Source: Xenorhabdus yunnanensis
GTDB taxonomy: Bacteria; Pseudomonadota; Gammaproteobacteria; Enterobacterales; Enterobacteriaceae
DNA: 35,795 nt
Assembly (NCBI RefSeq): GCF_028598805.1
Contig: NZ_JAQRFI010000047.1
Span: 1 to 35,795 of the forward strand
Direction of reading: 5' to 3'
The notes below the pieces were generated by a model. The model had not been told where the DNA came from, ran no database searches, and saw nothing but the letters and a program-made list of their open reading frames with translations. The translations under genes and the position numbers were made by a program. Position 1 is the first letter of the stretch, and each line of letters starts with the position of its first letter. This document shows positions 1 through 9,115 of the stretch, one piece after another.

Positions 1-25
1 TTTCGGTCAGTTGTTTATAGGTCAT
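1..25 (-). CDS. Transposase N-terminus, IS30-like, runs off the left edge
   Basis: Only eight codons are visible (MTYKQLTE), read leftwards from the ATG at 23-25. Many IS30-family DDE transposases open with MTY-x-x-LT followed by a helix-turn-helix, so this is probably the start of such a transposase. An AAAGGA ribosome-binding site lies just upstream on the same strand (about 33-38). A 10-bp inverted repeat (4-13 and 64-73) brackets this start. The rest of the gene is outside the window, so family and intactness are inference from a very short stretch. Confidence 0.45.
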
Positions 26-127
26 AGCGCATTTTCCTTTGGCGAGAAAGATGCCTACTATAGCAACTGACCGCCTTTCTTAGAAATTGCACTTATTAGG
101 TGAATCCACGTTTTATAAAGTAAAATA

Positions 128-149
128 AGAGCCTATTCCGTTAGGCTCT
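128..149 (-). terminator. Hairpin terminator of the binding-protein gene
   Basis: An 8-bp perfect stem (128-135 with 142-149) around a 6-nt loop lies just beyond the stop of the minus-strand binding-protein gene. Read on the minus strand it is followed by a T-rich stretch (CTTATTTTAC), as expected for a Rho-independent terminator. Confidence 0.7.
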
Positions 150-157
150 AACTGTGA

Positions 158-931
158 TTATTCAGCATTTCCCTCAAAAAAATATTTATTCCAAATTCGT
201 TGATAAGTACCATTCGCTTTTATCTCAGTAATGGCTTTATCTACTGCGGCTTTTAATTCAGTATCACTTTTACGCAGCAGTACAGCGATTTTTGCAGTCT
301 GAGTATCCGTAACAACAATTTTTACCGGCGCATCCGGCCGATGTTTTTTGTAATCGAGATAAGAAAGTTTATCGTTGATTGTTGCATCTGCCCGGCTAGT
401 GCTTACCAGTTCTATTTCCTGACTGAAGCCATTAGTGCCGATGATTATTGCACCGTAGTTGCGAGCAATCTGGGCAAAGTTATTGGTCAGGGTGTGTGCT
501 GATTTTTTTCCTTTTAAGTCGCTAAACGTCTTAATGTCGTTGTTGTCTTTTCGGGTAATCAATACCGCTTCTGAAACCACATAAGGCAGGGAAAAGCTGT
601 ATTTTTTCTCGCGCTCTGGTGTCATGGCGATTTGGTTCATTACTGCATCGGAACGCCCGGCATCAAGGCCGCCAATCAGACCATCCCATTTACCTTCAAT
701 AAATTCCGGTTTCACTTTCATGCGTAATGCAATTTCACGACCGATTTCTACATCAAATCCAGTCAATTTCCCTGCGGCATCATGATAGCTGAATGGCGCA
801 TAAGCACCTTCTGTTCCAATTCTGAATATTCCCGTGGATTGAATATTATCAAGGGTGGATTGTGCATAAGCAAGATGAGAGATATTTAGTTGGAAGATGC
901 TTACCAGTAGTATACTTATGATAGTTTTCAT
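158..931 (-). CDS. Periplasmic amino-acid ABC transporter binding protein (SBP_bac_3)
   Basis: A 257-residue solute-binding protein of the family that captures polar amino acids or cystine in the periplasm and delivers them to an ABC permease. A signal peptide with hydrophobic core at residues 5-20 ends in an AYA|QS cleavage site near residue 23. The mature part shows family landmarks: FRIGTEGAYAPFSYHD at the N-terminus, LTGFDVEIGREIA, KWDGLIGGL, then the MTPEREKKYSFS..PY hinge stretch. Overall similarity is to the TcyJ (FliY) cystine-binding type, but the ligand cannot be fixed by eye. GGAG sits 5 nt before the ATG. No permease or ATPase gene is adjacent, so it is an orphan that must share a transporter encoded elsewhere. 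The family call is secure; the ligand is not. Confidence 0.85.
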   Translation of the reverse strand: MKTIISILLVSIFQLNISHLAYAQSTLDNIQSTGIFRIGTEGAYAPFSYHDAAGKLTGFDVEIGREIALRMKVKPEFIEGKWDGLIGGLDAGRSDAVMNQIAMTPEREKKYSFSLPYVVSEAVLITRKDNNDIKTFSDLKGKKSAHTLTNNFAQIARNYGAIIIGTNGFSQEIELVSTSRADATINDKLSYLDYKKHRPDAPVKIVVTDTQTAKIAVLLRKSDTELKAAVDKAITEIKANGTYQRIWNKYFFEGNAE

Positions 932-1058
932 TATATCTCCGAAGGCTAAAATTAAAAATTATGTTTGCTATCATAACGGTGGCTACAAAGCCTTCGTATA
1001 TAAAATAAAGTTATATTCTATTCATTTGTTTACTTCTATTAATATGGGTAAATATTTC

Positions 1059-1079
1059 ACAGGTGCCAAAGGCACCTGT
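1059..1079 (-). terminator. Hairpin after the omptin gene
   Basis: A perfect 9-bp GC-containing stem (1059-1067 with 71-79 of the same block, i.e. 1071-1079) closes a 3-nt loop about 10 nt beyond the omptin stop codon. On the minus strand the following tract is only weakly T-rich; on the plus strand it is followed by TTTTATT. It is a likely transcription end between the two minus-strand genes, but direction is uncertain. Confidence 0.55.
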
Positions 1080-1088
1080 TTTATTAAA

Positions 1089-2030
1089 TTAAAAGCGATA
1101 TTGAATACCCGCTGTAATATTATAGTTAGTATTTGCAATTCCAGAAGCATCGCCGCTATCGTATAAATATATACCTTTTCCCCGATCCATCCATTCCAGC
1201 TCTCCTTTACCTTGAGTAAATTTATTCCAGCTAAATTCTGTGAATACCTTAGTATTCGGAGTAACATAATATCCGGCATTAATAGTGGCAGAATAGTAAT
1301 GTGATTTACTGGTTTTATTACGGGCGGTGAGATCACGTAGATAATGATCATCATTACTTTTTGCTTGAACCCACGGGCTGAATTTTAGCAATCCATTAAA
1401 TTCAAAATCGTGGTAACGGTATTGACCGATTAATCCTATATAGGGAGCACTGAATTTTTGTTTATAACCAATCCCTGGACCATTGGCATGAACTGGCTTA
1501 TACCAGTCAATTATGCTTTCACTTTCATATAAGCCATGCATTCCAATTGCAGTCCAACTAAATCGGGTTTGCTGGTAACCTAATACGCCCCCGAAATTGT
1601 AGTTAGGTTGTTTTAGTAACCAGCCTTTTAAATTAATATCGAATTCATTGGCATAATTTAGGTTTGTGTTGGAATGGCTCCAGTTAGTCCACATTGCCTT
1701 TTCAGGACGTATCCAATCATAATCGTCCATACTGCTATGGCTTGATTTCAATGTTATCCAGCCACGTGCGTTCAGTGTTAAATTTGGCAGGGCATCCCAC
1801 GAAATATCACCTTTGATAATAGGTGCATTATTAATTTTCCAATTTAGTTCGCTATTTTTATGTCCAGTCTGGGAGTCATAGATGTATTCGTCTGCTTGGC
1901 CCCAAAGCCCTCCTAATGAAGTGGTGACTGATACACTATCTGGGTTGAAGTTCAGAGATGCGGCAGTCGCAGTTGTGGCATATGCTAAAGTTAACGGGAT
2001 GATGCATATGGCAATTTTATATTTTTTCAT
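1089..2030 (-). CDS. Omptin-family outer-membrane protease (OmpT/PgtE/Pla type)
   Basis: A 313-residue protease matching the usual omptin length. A signal peptide (residues 1-23, ending ATA|A) precedes a 10-strand beta-barrel that ends in the outer-membrane C-terminal Phe (QYRF). All four active-site residues of omptins are present: the Asp pair in MDDYDW (D103, D105; OmpT D83/D85) and the Asp-His pair in NDDHY (D227, H229; OmpT D210/H212). Conserved blocks LNYANEFDINLKGWLL, GIGYKQKF, PYIGLIGQYRYHDFE and NAGYYVTPNTKV track OmpT. Omptins cleave between basic residues, need LPS, and degrade antimicrobial peptides or host proteins; a role against insect peptides is inference. GGAG lies 8-9 nt before the ATG. 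The family call is secure. Confidence 0.95.
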   Translation of the reverse strand: MKKYKIAICIIPLTLAYATTATAASLNFNPDSVSVTTSLGGLWGQADEYIYDSQTGHKNSELNWKINNAPIIKGDISWDALPNLTLNARGWITLKSSHSSMDDYDWIRPEKAMWTNWSHSNTNLNYANEFDINLKGWLLKQPNYNFGGVLGYQQTRFSWTAIGMHGLYESESIIDWYKPVHANGPGIGYKQKFSAPYIGLIGQYRYHDFEFNGLLKFSPWVQAKSNDDHYLRDLTARNKTSKSHYYSATINAGYYVTPNTKVFTEFSWNKFTQGKGELEWMDRGKGIYLYDSGDASGIANTNYNITAGIQYRF

Positions 2031-2674
2031 GTGTTATTCTCCATGATGATAAAAATGAATATGAATTTTATTTAAATGAATTACCTGTAATTCCTATATG
2101 ATTGGATTTGAGTGTATAAGAAATGATTTTTATTATCTTATCTGTTGTAAATATATAATGGGATTTTTATCATAATTTTTATAAGCTTGCTACCTAAATT
2201 GATGCGATGGTTTATATTCTATTAAATATGCTGGTTTAATTAAATGATACTTATTAAAAATATTATTTGTTGGTAGAAATGCCGCAATTATTCAGAGTTG
2301 GTTTTTTGATTTCATTATGTTGTTAATGATAAAACGTTATTCCGCTCTGGATTCTTACCAAATTTTTGAATAAATTGTATATATTTAAGTTTGTTAATTG
2401 TTTTTTTAGGTTGGTTATAGAGGCTTATTTTATTAATTTATTTTTCTGAGAATTTAAATGTTCCAATGTGTAAAAATATTTACTACTGTTAGATTAATTT
2501 TACTCATTCATCATTAATGAATTGTTCTTATATTGAAGGGTGTCACAGATATTAATAAACATACTATTATACTATTAGGTTTATTATGTCTTATTTTTCA
2601 ATCAGATAACTTGTTGGATATATCGTTATGATGATGTTAGCCGATTACTCTACAATTTTAAATATAGGTGCCAA
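2031..2674. other. Long AT-rich intergenic region between divergent genes
   Basis: A stretch of 644 bp separates the omptin gene (minus) from the azlC-like gene (plus). It is very AT-rich and must hold both promoters, but no -35/-10 pair stands out enough to call. A perfect 8-bp inverted repeat (2553-2560 with 2579-2586) with an 18-nt loop lies about 90 bp before the azlC-like start. No open frame here looks like a gene. Confidence 0.5.
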
Positions 2675-3382
2675 GTGTTGAATCCGTTCTTTAGAAAAGG
2701 CATGGTTGATTCTTTGCCTGTCTGTGTCTCCTTTTTTCTTATGTTTGCGTCGATTGGTGCACTTTATCAAAATCATGGTGTTCCATTAACGGAAACATTG
2801 GTTGGATCATTGTTGATATATGCAGCACCGTTGCAGGTGGCTGCGGTAGGTTATCTGGCGGATGAAACAGTATTCTCTGTTATCATCTTGGCATTGTTGA
2901 TTAATTTCCGTTTTTTCCTGATGGCAATGGTAATGTCACAGTATTTTCATGGTATCCCAAAGCGAAAGATCCTACCGTCGATGTTAGGATTCAGTGCCAG
3001 TACTTATACGGTGACGCATTCACATCTCTCTGCGGAAAATATTACGGATGGAAAATCCCAATTTAATTTTTATCTAGGGGTTGCCATCCCCTGCTTTGTG
3101 ATAACATTTTGTGCCACTTTGTTGGGATATCTTTCGGCAGAACACCTGAATTATGAATCCGTTTCACTGTTTTTAGTGATGTTGGTTCCTATTCATTTCG
3201 CGTCTCTGACAGCCAAGCGTTCCGGTAAAGATATGTCCGTATTGGCGACGGTCATGGGCGGGTTGTGCGCCCCGTTATTGAATGAAGTGGATATGAAAGT
3301 CATGGATTTGGTCATCCCTATTTTATGTGGAATAGGAATTGCATTATGGGAGCGGAAAATTAGACAGGATAAAACATCATGA
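2675..3382 (+). CDS. AzlC-family (YgaZ-like) branched-chain amino acid exporter large subunit
   Basis: A 235-residue polytopic inner-membrane protein of the AzlC family. With its small AzlD-type partner it exports branched-chain amino acids (E. coli YgaZH exports valine). Visible landmarks are the N-terminal R-x-G-x-x-x-SLPVCVSFF segment, SLLIYAAPLQVAAVGYL, and the LINFRFFLMAM stretch typical of AzlC. E. coli YgaZ is 245 residues, so length fits. The start chosen is GTG, followed by TTG; the ribosome-binding site (AGGTG) is weak. The stop overlaps the next start by 4 bp (ATGA), so the two subunits are translationally coupled. The substrate is inferred from the family. Confidence 0.85.
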   Translation: MLNPFFRKGMVDSLPVCVSFFLMFASIGALYQNHGVPLTETLVGSLLIYAAPLQVAAVGYLADETVFSVIILALLINFRFFLMAMVMSQYFHGIPKRKILPSMLGFSASTYTVTHSHLSAENITDGKSQFNFYLGVAIPCFVITFCATLLGYLSAEHLNYESVSLFLVMLVPIHFASLTAKRSGKDMSVLATVMGGLCAPLLNEVDMKVMDLVIPILCGIGIALWERKIRQDKTS

Positions 3383-3711
3383 TGCTGCTGATAGTATTAA
3401 TGGGAGTGATAAGTCTTATATTAAGAACAGCGCCTTTCTTTATGAATAACAATCGGTTATTCAAAGGAAAGAGCTTGCTGATTACTTCACTGGATTATGC
3501 CATCTGTTTTATTCTGGGTACTATTATTGTCAATATATCATTAAATAATTTATCTATTAGTGAATTAATCGAACAGTTTAATATTAAATATGTGCTTGCA
3601 TTATTGACGGTTGTTTTGGCTTATTTTATTAGCAAATATACTCATTCTATATTGAAAAGTTTGTTTCTGTCATTGGCGTTCTTTATGTTGATGCAATTTC
3701 TGTTGATGTAA
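3379..3711 (+). CDS. AzlD-family (YgaH-like) branched-chain amino acid exporter small subunit
   Basis: A 110-residue hydrophobic protein with about four membrane segments, matching YgaH (111 residues). The N-terminal LMGVISLILRTAPFFM carries the conserved R-x-x-P-F pattern of AzlD proteins. It begins inside the last codon of the AzlC-like gene (ATGA overlap), so it is almost certainly its obligatory partner in the same transporter. No separate promoter is visible. Confidence 0.85.
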   Translation: MMLLIVLMGVISLILRTAPFFMNNNRLFKGKSLLITSLDYAICFILGTIIVNISLNNLSISELIEQFNIKYVLALLTVVLAYFISKYTHSILKSLFLSLAFFMLMQFLLM

Positions 3712-3739
3712 TATAGATGGGTGTGGGTTGTAAAATTAA

Positions 3740-3771
3740 AAAGCCACTACAATTTTATTTGCAGTGGCTTT
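3740..3771. terminator. Convergent terminator between the azlD-like gene and valS
   Basis: A 9-bp perfect stem (3740-3748 with 3763-3771) with a 14-nt AT-rich loop lies between two convergent genes. On the minus strand it is followed by TTTTAATTTT, a good U-tract, so it chiefly ends valS transcription. On the plus strand the T-tract is short. Confidence 0.8.
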
Positions 3772-3798
3772 ACATGAATAAATTTCAATTAAGAAAAA

Positions 3799-6696
3799 TT
3801 ACAGAGCAGCGATAGTTTCTTTCTGCGCCAGTAATTTTTCTTTCGCTGCATTGTTAGTCGCCAGACGTTCGCGCTCTTTGGCAACAACCGCTTCCGGTGC
3901 GCGGCTGACAAAACCTTCGTTAGCCAGCTTGACTTCAATGCTGCTGATCTCTTTATCCAGTTTCTCGATTTCTTTATCCAGACGTGCCAGTTCTGCATCT
4001 TTATCGATCAGACCTGCCATTGGGATCAGCACTTCTGCCCCATTGATCAGTTTGGTGACAGAAACAGGCGCTTCTTCTCCTGCTGCCAATACGGTAACGG
4101 AAGCAAGACGGCCCATCGCCTGAATGAAGTTGAGGTTTTCAGCAACGCGGCGTTGTGCATCGTCATTCGCATCACGCAGCAGAACTTCCAGCGGCTTGCT
4201 TGGTGCAATATTCATTTCTGCACGAATATTACGTACCGCAATGATCGCTTCCTTGATCCACTCCAGATCGTCCAGTGCCAGTTCATCAACTTTCGTCTGA
4301 TCAAATTCAGGGAAAGATTGCAGCATGATGGTATCGGCATCAATGCCTTTGACCACTTTCACACGTTGCCAGATGGTTTCTGTAATGAATGGAATGATTG
4401 GATGTGCCAGACGCAGCAAACCTTCCAACACTTCAATCAGCGTATGGCGAGCCGCACGGACTTCTGCTTCTGATCCTTTGTTAATAGCTGGTTTTGACAG
4501 TTCGAGATACCAGTCACAGAATTGGTTCCACGTGAATTCGTAAAGAATGTTCGCAGCGATGTCGAAACGGTAGGTATCCAGCGCTTCGCGGTAGGTTTTA
4601 ACGGTCTGGTTGAATTCTGCCAGAATCCAGCGATCTGCCAGTGATAGCGACATTTCACCACCGTTCTGGCCGCAATCCTGCCCTTCAGTGTTCATCAGCA
4701 CGAAGCGGCTGGCGTTCCACAGCTTGTTACAGAAGTTGCGATAACCTTGCAGACGCTTCATGTCCCAGTTGATATCACGGCCGGTAGAAGCCAGAGCTGC
4801 CAATGTGAAACGCAGGGCATCAGTACCGTGGGCTTCAATGCCTTCCGGGAACTGTTTTTCAGTACGCTTGCGGATTTTCTCAGCCAGTTGTGGCTGCATC
4901 ATATTGCCGGTACGTTTTTCCAGCAGTGTTTCCAGTGAGATACCGTCGATCATATCCAGCGGATCGATAACGTTCCCTTTGGATTTCGACATCTTCTGAC
5001 CTTCGTCATCGCGGATCAGACCTGTCATGTAGACGGTCTTGAATGGCACTTGCGGCTTGCCGTTTTCATCTTTGATGAAGTGCATGGTCATCATGATCAT
5101 GCGGGCAATCCAGAAGAAGATGATGTCGAAGCCACTGACCAGCACATTGGTTGGATGGAAGGTTTTCAGCGCCTCAGTCTGCTCAGGCCAGCCAAGTGTG
5201 GAGAATGTCCACAGGCCAGAGGAGAACCATGTATCCAGTACATCTTCGTCTTGGGTCAGGGTGGTCTCTGTGCTCAGATTGTTTTCACGGCGAACTTCTT
5301 CTTCATCGCGACCAACATAGACGTTGCCTTGTGCGTCATACCATGCCGGAATGCGATGGCCCCACCACAATTGGCGGGAGATACACCAATCCTGAATATC
5401 ACGCATCCAAGAGTAGTACATGTTTTCGTACTGTTTTGGTACGAACTGGATATCACCGTTCTCAACCGCTTCAATCGCCACTTTTGCCAGTGGTGCGGTG
5501 CGGACGTACCATTGGTCAGTCAGCATCGGCTCGATAACTACACCGCCACGGTCGCCGTAAGGCACGGTCAGGTCATGAGGTTTGATTTCAACCAGCAGTC
5601 CCTGTTTTTCGAACTCTGCCACAATCGCTTTACGGGCAGAAAAACGCTCTATACCGCGATATTCAGCAGGGATATCAGACGAATACACATCAGAAGCTTC
5701 GCCATTGGTGTCGAATACTTCTGCGGTTTCGCGGATATCGCCGTCAAAGGTCAGGATATTGATCATCGGCAGATTGTGGCGCTTACCGACTTCGTAGTCA
5801 TTGAAATCGTGGGCTGGGGTGATTTTCACGCAGCCAGTGCCTTTTTCCATATCTGCGTGTTCATCACCAACGATAGGAATACGGCGGTTCACCAATGGTA
5901 GAAGGATTTCTTTGCCAATCAGATCCTTGTAACGCGGATCCTCCGGGTTAACCGCAACGCCGGTATCCCCCAGCATGGTTTCTGGACGGGTTGTGGCAAC
6001 AATCAGGTATTCTTTGCCTTCTGCGGTCTTAGCGCCGTCAGCCAGCGGATAGCGCAGGTGCCACATGGAACCTTTTACTTCACGGTTTTCGACTTCCAGA
6101 TCAGAAATCGCCGTGCGCAGTTTCGGGTCCCAGTTCACCAGACGCTTGCCACGGTAAATCAGATCTTCTTGATACAGGCGGACGAAGGCTTCTTTAACCG
6201 CTTTGGACAGCCCCTCATCCATGGTGAAGCGCTCACGCTCCCAATCCACGGAGTTACCCAGGCGACGCATCTGGTTGGAGATATTGCCACCCGATTCTGC
6301 TTTCCATTGCCAAATTTTGTCGATAAAGGCTTCACGACCGTAATCATGGCGGGTTTTACCTTCTTCCGCTGCGATCTTACGCTCAACAACCATTTGGGTT
6401 GCGATGCCTGCGTGGTCAGTTCCCGCTTGCCACAGGGTGTTTTTCCCCTGCATGCGTTGGTAACGCACCATGGTATCCATAATCGTCTGCTGGAATGCGT
6501 GCCCCATGTGCAGGCTGCCAGTGACGTTTGGTGGCGGAATGACGATGCAGAAACTTTCACGGCTGGTATCGCCATTCGGCTTGAAGTAACCACTCTGTTC
6601 CCAGTGGCTATAAAGAGGTTGCTCTATCTCTGTCGGATTATACGTTTTATCGAGAGATGGCTCAGATTGCGTTTGATTAGCGGGTGTCTTTTCCAT
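3799..6696 (-). CDS. valS: Valyl-tRNA synthetase
   Basis: A class Ia aminoacyl-tRNA synthetase of 965 residues that charges tRNA-Val in the cytoplasm. The HIGH motif appears as HMGH at residues 63-66 (within [13 protein letters not shown]) and KMSKS at 568-572. Between them are the CP1 editing domain ([34 protein letters not shown]) and the [18 protein letters not shown] block. The C-terminal 70 residues form the expected coiled-coil arm ([20 protein letters not shown]). E. coli ValS (951 residues) starts at MEKTYNP; here a 14-residue Ser/Pro/Gln-rich leader comes before KTYNP. It follows holC by 13 bp, the conserved enterobacterial order pepA-holC-valS. Confidence 0.98.
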   Translation of the reverse strand: MEKTPANQTQSEPSLDKTYNPTEIEQPLYSHWEQSGYFKPNGDTSRESFCIVIPPPNVTGSLHMGHAFQQTIMDTMVRYQRMQGKNTLWQAGTDHAGIATQMVVERKIAAEEGKTRHDYGREAFIDKIWQWKAESGGNISNQMRRLGNSVDWERERFTMDEGLSKAVKEAFVRLYQEDLIYRGKRLVNWDPKLRTAISDLEVENREVKGSMWHLRYPLADGAKTAEGKEYLIVATTRPETMLGDTGVAVNPEDPRYKDLIGKEILLPLVNRRIPIVGDEHADMEKGTGCVKITPAHDFNDYEVGKRHNLPMINILTFDGDIRETAEVFDTNGEASDVYSSDIPAEYRGIERFSARKAIVAEFEKQGLLVEIKPHDLTVPYGDRGGVVIEPMLTDQWYVRTAPLAKVAIEAVENGDIQFVPKQYENMYYSWMRDIQDWCISRQLWWGHRIPAWYDAQGNVYVGRDEEEVRRENNLSTETTLTQDEDVLDTWFSSGLWTFSTLGWPEQTEALKTFHPTNVLVSGFDIIFFWIARMIMMTMHFIKDENGKPQVPFKTVYMTGLIRDDEGQKMSKSKGNVIDPLDMIDGISLETLLEKRTGNMMQPQLAEKIRKRTEKQFPEGIEAHGTDALRFTLAALASTGRDINWDMKRLQGYRNFCNKLWNASRFVLMNTEGQDCGQNGGEMSLSLADRWILAEFNQTVKTYREALDTYRFDIAANILYEFTWNQFCDWYLELSKPAINKGSEAEVRAARHTLIEVLEGLLRLAHPIIPFITETIWQRVKVVKGIDADTIMLQSFPEFDQTKVDELALDDLEWIKEAIIAVRNIRAEMNIAPSKPLEVLLRDANDDAQRRVAENLNFIQAMGRLASVTVLAAGEEAPVSVTKLINGAEVLIPMAGLIDKDAELARLDKEIEKLDKEISSIEVKLANEGFVSRAPEAVVAKERERLATNNAAKEKLLAQKETIAAL

Positions 6697-6709
6697 TGTG
6701 TCTTGATAT

Positions 6710-7186
6710 TTAATAGGTTGGCGGGGTTGCCATGGTCAAATTAAAGCCGACGCTACGATAGGATTTATATCGTTCGCGCGCTAACTGTTTCAGATTTTCA
6801 TCAATAGGAACGAAGTCTATCACTTCATGGAAAGCTGTGGCAAAGTCTGCAAAATGAGGAAGCAGTGTTACCAGTACATCGCGGGGAGCATTGCCTCTTT
6901 TTTGTGGCCAGCATAATTCTACAGGTGCGCCATAACGAGGGCCTTCTCCGGCAAGATTGTGCGGTACAAATTGACCCGGCTCCCGTTGCCATAATGCTTC
7001 GTCCAATTTTTCAGCCTGTTGCTGACTTTCACAAGCAATCAGAACCCGCTTCCCTGCACGCCATTGGTCAGCAGCAAGCTGACATGCCAGCCATTCATGT
7101 GGCTGTAGATCATCTGACGATGATTGTTCCGGTAACTGGTTTTCCAATAACTGGTTTTCCAACAAATAGAAGATGGCGTTTTTCAT
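6710..7186 (-). CDS. holC: DNA polymerase III chi subunit
   Basis: The chi subunit of the clamp-loader complex, which binds SSB and, with psi (HolD), links polymerase III to single-stranded DNA. Recognised by [10 protein letters not shown] at the start, [33 protein letters not shown], the [23 protein letters not shown] core (family signature) and [17 protein letters not shown] at the end. It has 158 residues against 147 in E. coli. Part of the extra length comes from a perfect 15-bp tandem duplication near the N-terminus that repeats LENQL. It sits between pepA and valS, 13 bp before valS, and is probably co-transcribed with it. Confidence 0.97.
   Translation of the reverse strand: MKNAIFYLLENQLLENQLPEQSSSDDLQPHEWLACQLAADQWRAGKRVLIACESQQQAEKLDEALWQREPGQFVPHNLAGEGPRYGAPVELCWPQKRGNAPRDVLVTLLPHFADFATAFHEVIDFVPIDENLKQLARERYKSYRSVGFNLTMATPPTY
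7133..7162 (-). repeat. 15-bp perfect tandem duplication inside holC
   Basis: The unit TAACTGGTTTTCCAA occurs twice in direct succession (7133-7147, 7148-7162). It keeps the frame and duplicates five residues in the variable loop after the first beta-strand of HolC. Confidence 0.9.
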
Positions 7187-7225
7187 AGTTTCTTGGTTGC
7201 AAGATTACGGGAAATAGTGACGGAA

Positions 7226-7251
7226 AAGGGTATTGCAATTGCAATACCCTT
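7226..7251 (-). terminator. 26-bp perfect palindrome after pepA, probable terminator
   Basis: A perfect 26-bp palindrome with its centre at 7238/7239 lies between the pepA stop and the holC start. Read on the minus strand it ends in CCTTTTCC, giving a short U-run, so it can act as a (partial) terminator of pepA. Complete symmetry with no spacer would also suit a protein-binding site. Confidence 0.6.
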
Positions 7252-7326
7252 AATTCCATTTATTCCCTTAATACCTTTGTGTCATATTTTTATCGAGCTT
7301 ATCGAACAAAATATGAGGCCGGGGCA

Positions 7327-8835
7327 TTAATCATCAGAATTCAAACCTGAACGATTTAACAGGAATTGTGACAGGAGCGCAACCGGACGACCTGTTGCTC
7401 CTTTCGCTTTACCTGAACGCCACGCTGTACCAGCAACATCCAGATGTGCCCAGTTGTATTTGGTAGCGAAGCGGGACAGGAAAGCTCCTGCGGTAATTGC
7501 GCCACCAGAACGTCCGCACGCGTTTACCATATCCGCAAAATTGGATTCTAACTGTTCGGTATATTCATCACCCAACGGCAGACGCCATGCGCGATCTCCT
7601 GCTTGCTCTGAAGCATTCAGCAGCTCATGCGCCAGTGGATTATGGTTGGACATCAGGCCCGTGTAATGACCGCCGAGAGCGACGACACAAGCGCCTGTCA
7701 GGGTTGCCACATCAATGACCAATTCCGGTTCAAAACGCTCAACATAAGTCAGCGCATCACACAGTACCAAACGGCCTTCCGCATCGGTGTTTGTCACTTC
7801 AACGGTCTGACCGGACATGGTGGTCAAAACATCTCCAGGACGATAAGCTCGTCCGCCGGGCATGTTTTCACAACCTGCCAGAACGCCGATGATATTGATT
7901 GGCAATTCCAGCTCGGCAACAACACGCATGGCACCATAAACGGAAGCTGCGCCGCACATGTCATATTTCATCTCATCCATGCCTTCGGATGGCTTGATAG
8001 AGATACCGCCGGAATCAAAAGTCAGCCCTTTGCCAACCAGTACGATAGGTTTCGCATTGGCATCTTTGCTGCCTTTATATTCCATGACTGCCATCAAAGA
8101 TTCATTCTGCGAACCTTGACCAACCGCCAGATAAGAATTCATGCCCAACTCTTTCATCTGCTCTTCACCAATCACTTTGGTTGTCAGATTGATAGTATTG
8201 TCAGCAAGCTGGCGTGCCTGTGATGCTAAATAGGCGGCATTACAGATATTGGGTGGCATATTGGCCAGATCTTTCGTTGCCTTGATGCCTGATGCAATGG
8301 CAAGACCGTGCTTAATGGCACGTTCACCGCTGGTCAGTTCACGGCGTGTCGGTACATTGAACACCATTTTGCGCAGTGGACGGCGCAGTTCATTTTTGTT
8401 GCTCTTGAGTTGATCGAAAACATATAGTGACTCTTTGGCTGTTTCGACTGCCTGACGTACTTTCCAATAATTGTTGCGTCCCTTCACATGCAGTTCTGTC
8501 AAGAAACAAACTGCTTCCATTGAACCGGTTTCATTGAGGGTACTGATCGTTTTCTGGATAATTTGCTTATACTGGCGTTCGTCCAGTTCACGCTCTTTTC
8601 CACAACCAACCAGCAAAATACGTTCAGACAATACATTAGGAACATGATGCAGCAACAAGGTTTGACCTACCTTGCCTTCAAGTTCACCACGGCGCAATAA
8701 GGCACTGATATAGCCGTTACTTATTTTGTCAAGTTGCTCTGCGATAGGGGAAAGGCGGCGGGGTTCAAACACGCCGACAATAATACAGGCACTACGCTGT
8801 TTCTCCGGGCTACCGCTTTTTACACTAAACTCCAT
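7327..8835 (-). CDS. pepA: Leucyl aminopeptidase A (PepA/XerB)
   Basis: A hexameric M17 zinc/manganese aminopeptidase. In E. coli it also works as the DNA-bending XerB factor at cer-type sites and as a carAB regulator. The protein has 502 residues (E. coli 503). All catalytic residues are visible one position earlier than in E. coli: K269, D274, K281, D292, D351, E353 and R355, the last three within NTDAEGRL. The N-terminal macro-like domain includes [19 protein letters not shown]. It lies divergent from lptF with 280 bp between them and is followed by a palindrome before holC. The call is secure; the regulatory role is by family. Confidence 0.98.
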   Translation of the reverse strand: MEFSVKSGSPEKQRSACIIVGVFEPRRLSPIAEQLDKISNGYISALLRRGELEGKVGQTLLLHHVPNVLSERILLVGCGKERELDERQYKQIIQKTISTLNETGSMEAVCFLTELHVKGRNNYWKVRQAVETAKESLYVFDQLKSNKNELRRPLRKMVFNVPTRRELTSGERAIKHGLAIASGIKATKDLANMPPNICNAAYLASQARQLADNTINLTTKVIGEEQMKELGMNSYLAVGQGSQNESLMAVMEYKGSKDANAKPIVLVGKGLTFDSGGISIKPSEGMDEMKYDMCGAASVYGAMRVVAELELPINIIGVLAGCENMPGGRAYRPGDVLTTMSGQTVEVTNTDAEGRLVLCDALTYVERFEPELVIDVATLTGACVVALGGHYTGLMSNHNPLAHELLNASEQAGDRAWRLPLGDEYTEQLESNFADMVNACGRSGGAITAGAFLSRFATKYNWAHLDVAGTAWRSGKAKGATGRPVALLSQFLLNRSGLNSDD

Positions 8836-9115
8836 GCGTTCTCCTGAATCTTAAAGACAAAGACGGATACAATCGCTAAAATATCACGTTGCGCATTAAT
8901 TCATCCCAAAGAAAAGTAACTGTTATGTTAAGCTGAGCATATTATTTTTTGGTACTTAGCTAACAATAAGTATGTTCTAATTGGGAACCAATATATGGGA
9001 TGCTTTGGTATCATTTTAGCTATGGGGAAGCCAAATTGATTCATATAAATGGTAGATATACGACGAAGTTAGCGACTTTCCTGCAAAAAGACAAGTTTTC
9101 ACAGGCGTAATAAGC
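8836..9115. promoter_or_regulatory. Divergent promoter region between pepA and lptF
   Basis: These 280 bp must carry the promoters for pepA (leftwards) and lptFG (rightwards). The region is AT-rich and contains no open frame of note. I could not pick a -35/-10 pair with confidence. Confidence 0.5.

Noticed and set aside
897-1354. Short frames between the binding protein and omptin genes
   Set aside because: They overlap the omptin coding end in other frames and show no protein-like features.
2031-2674. PhoP-box-like GTTTA repeats upstream of the omptin gene
   Set aside because: TTGTTAATTG-type stretches occur in this AT-rich DNA, but no pair with the right 5-bp spacing and orientation was found.
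5050-5901. 283-codon plus-strand open frame inside valS
   Set aside because: It is antisense to a certain gene, has no family resemblance, and arises from the codon bias of valS on the opposite strand.
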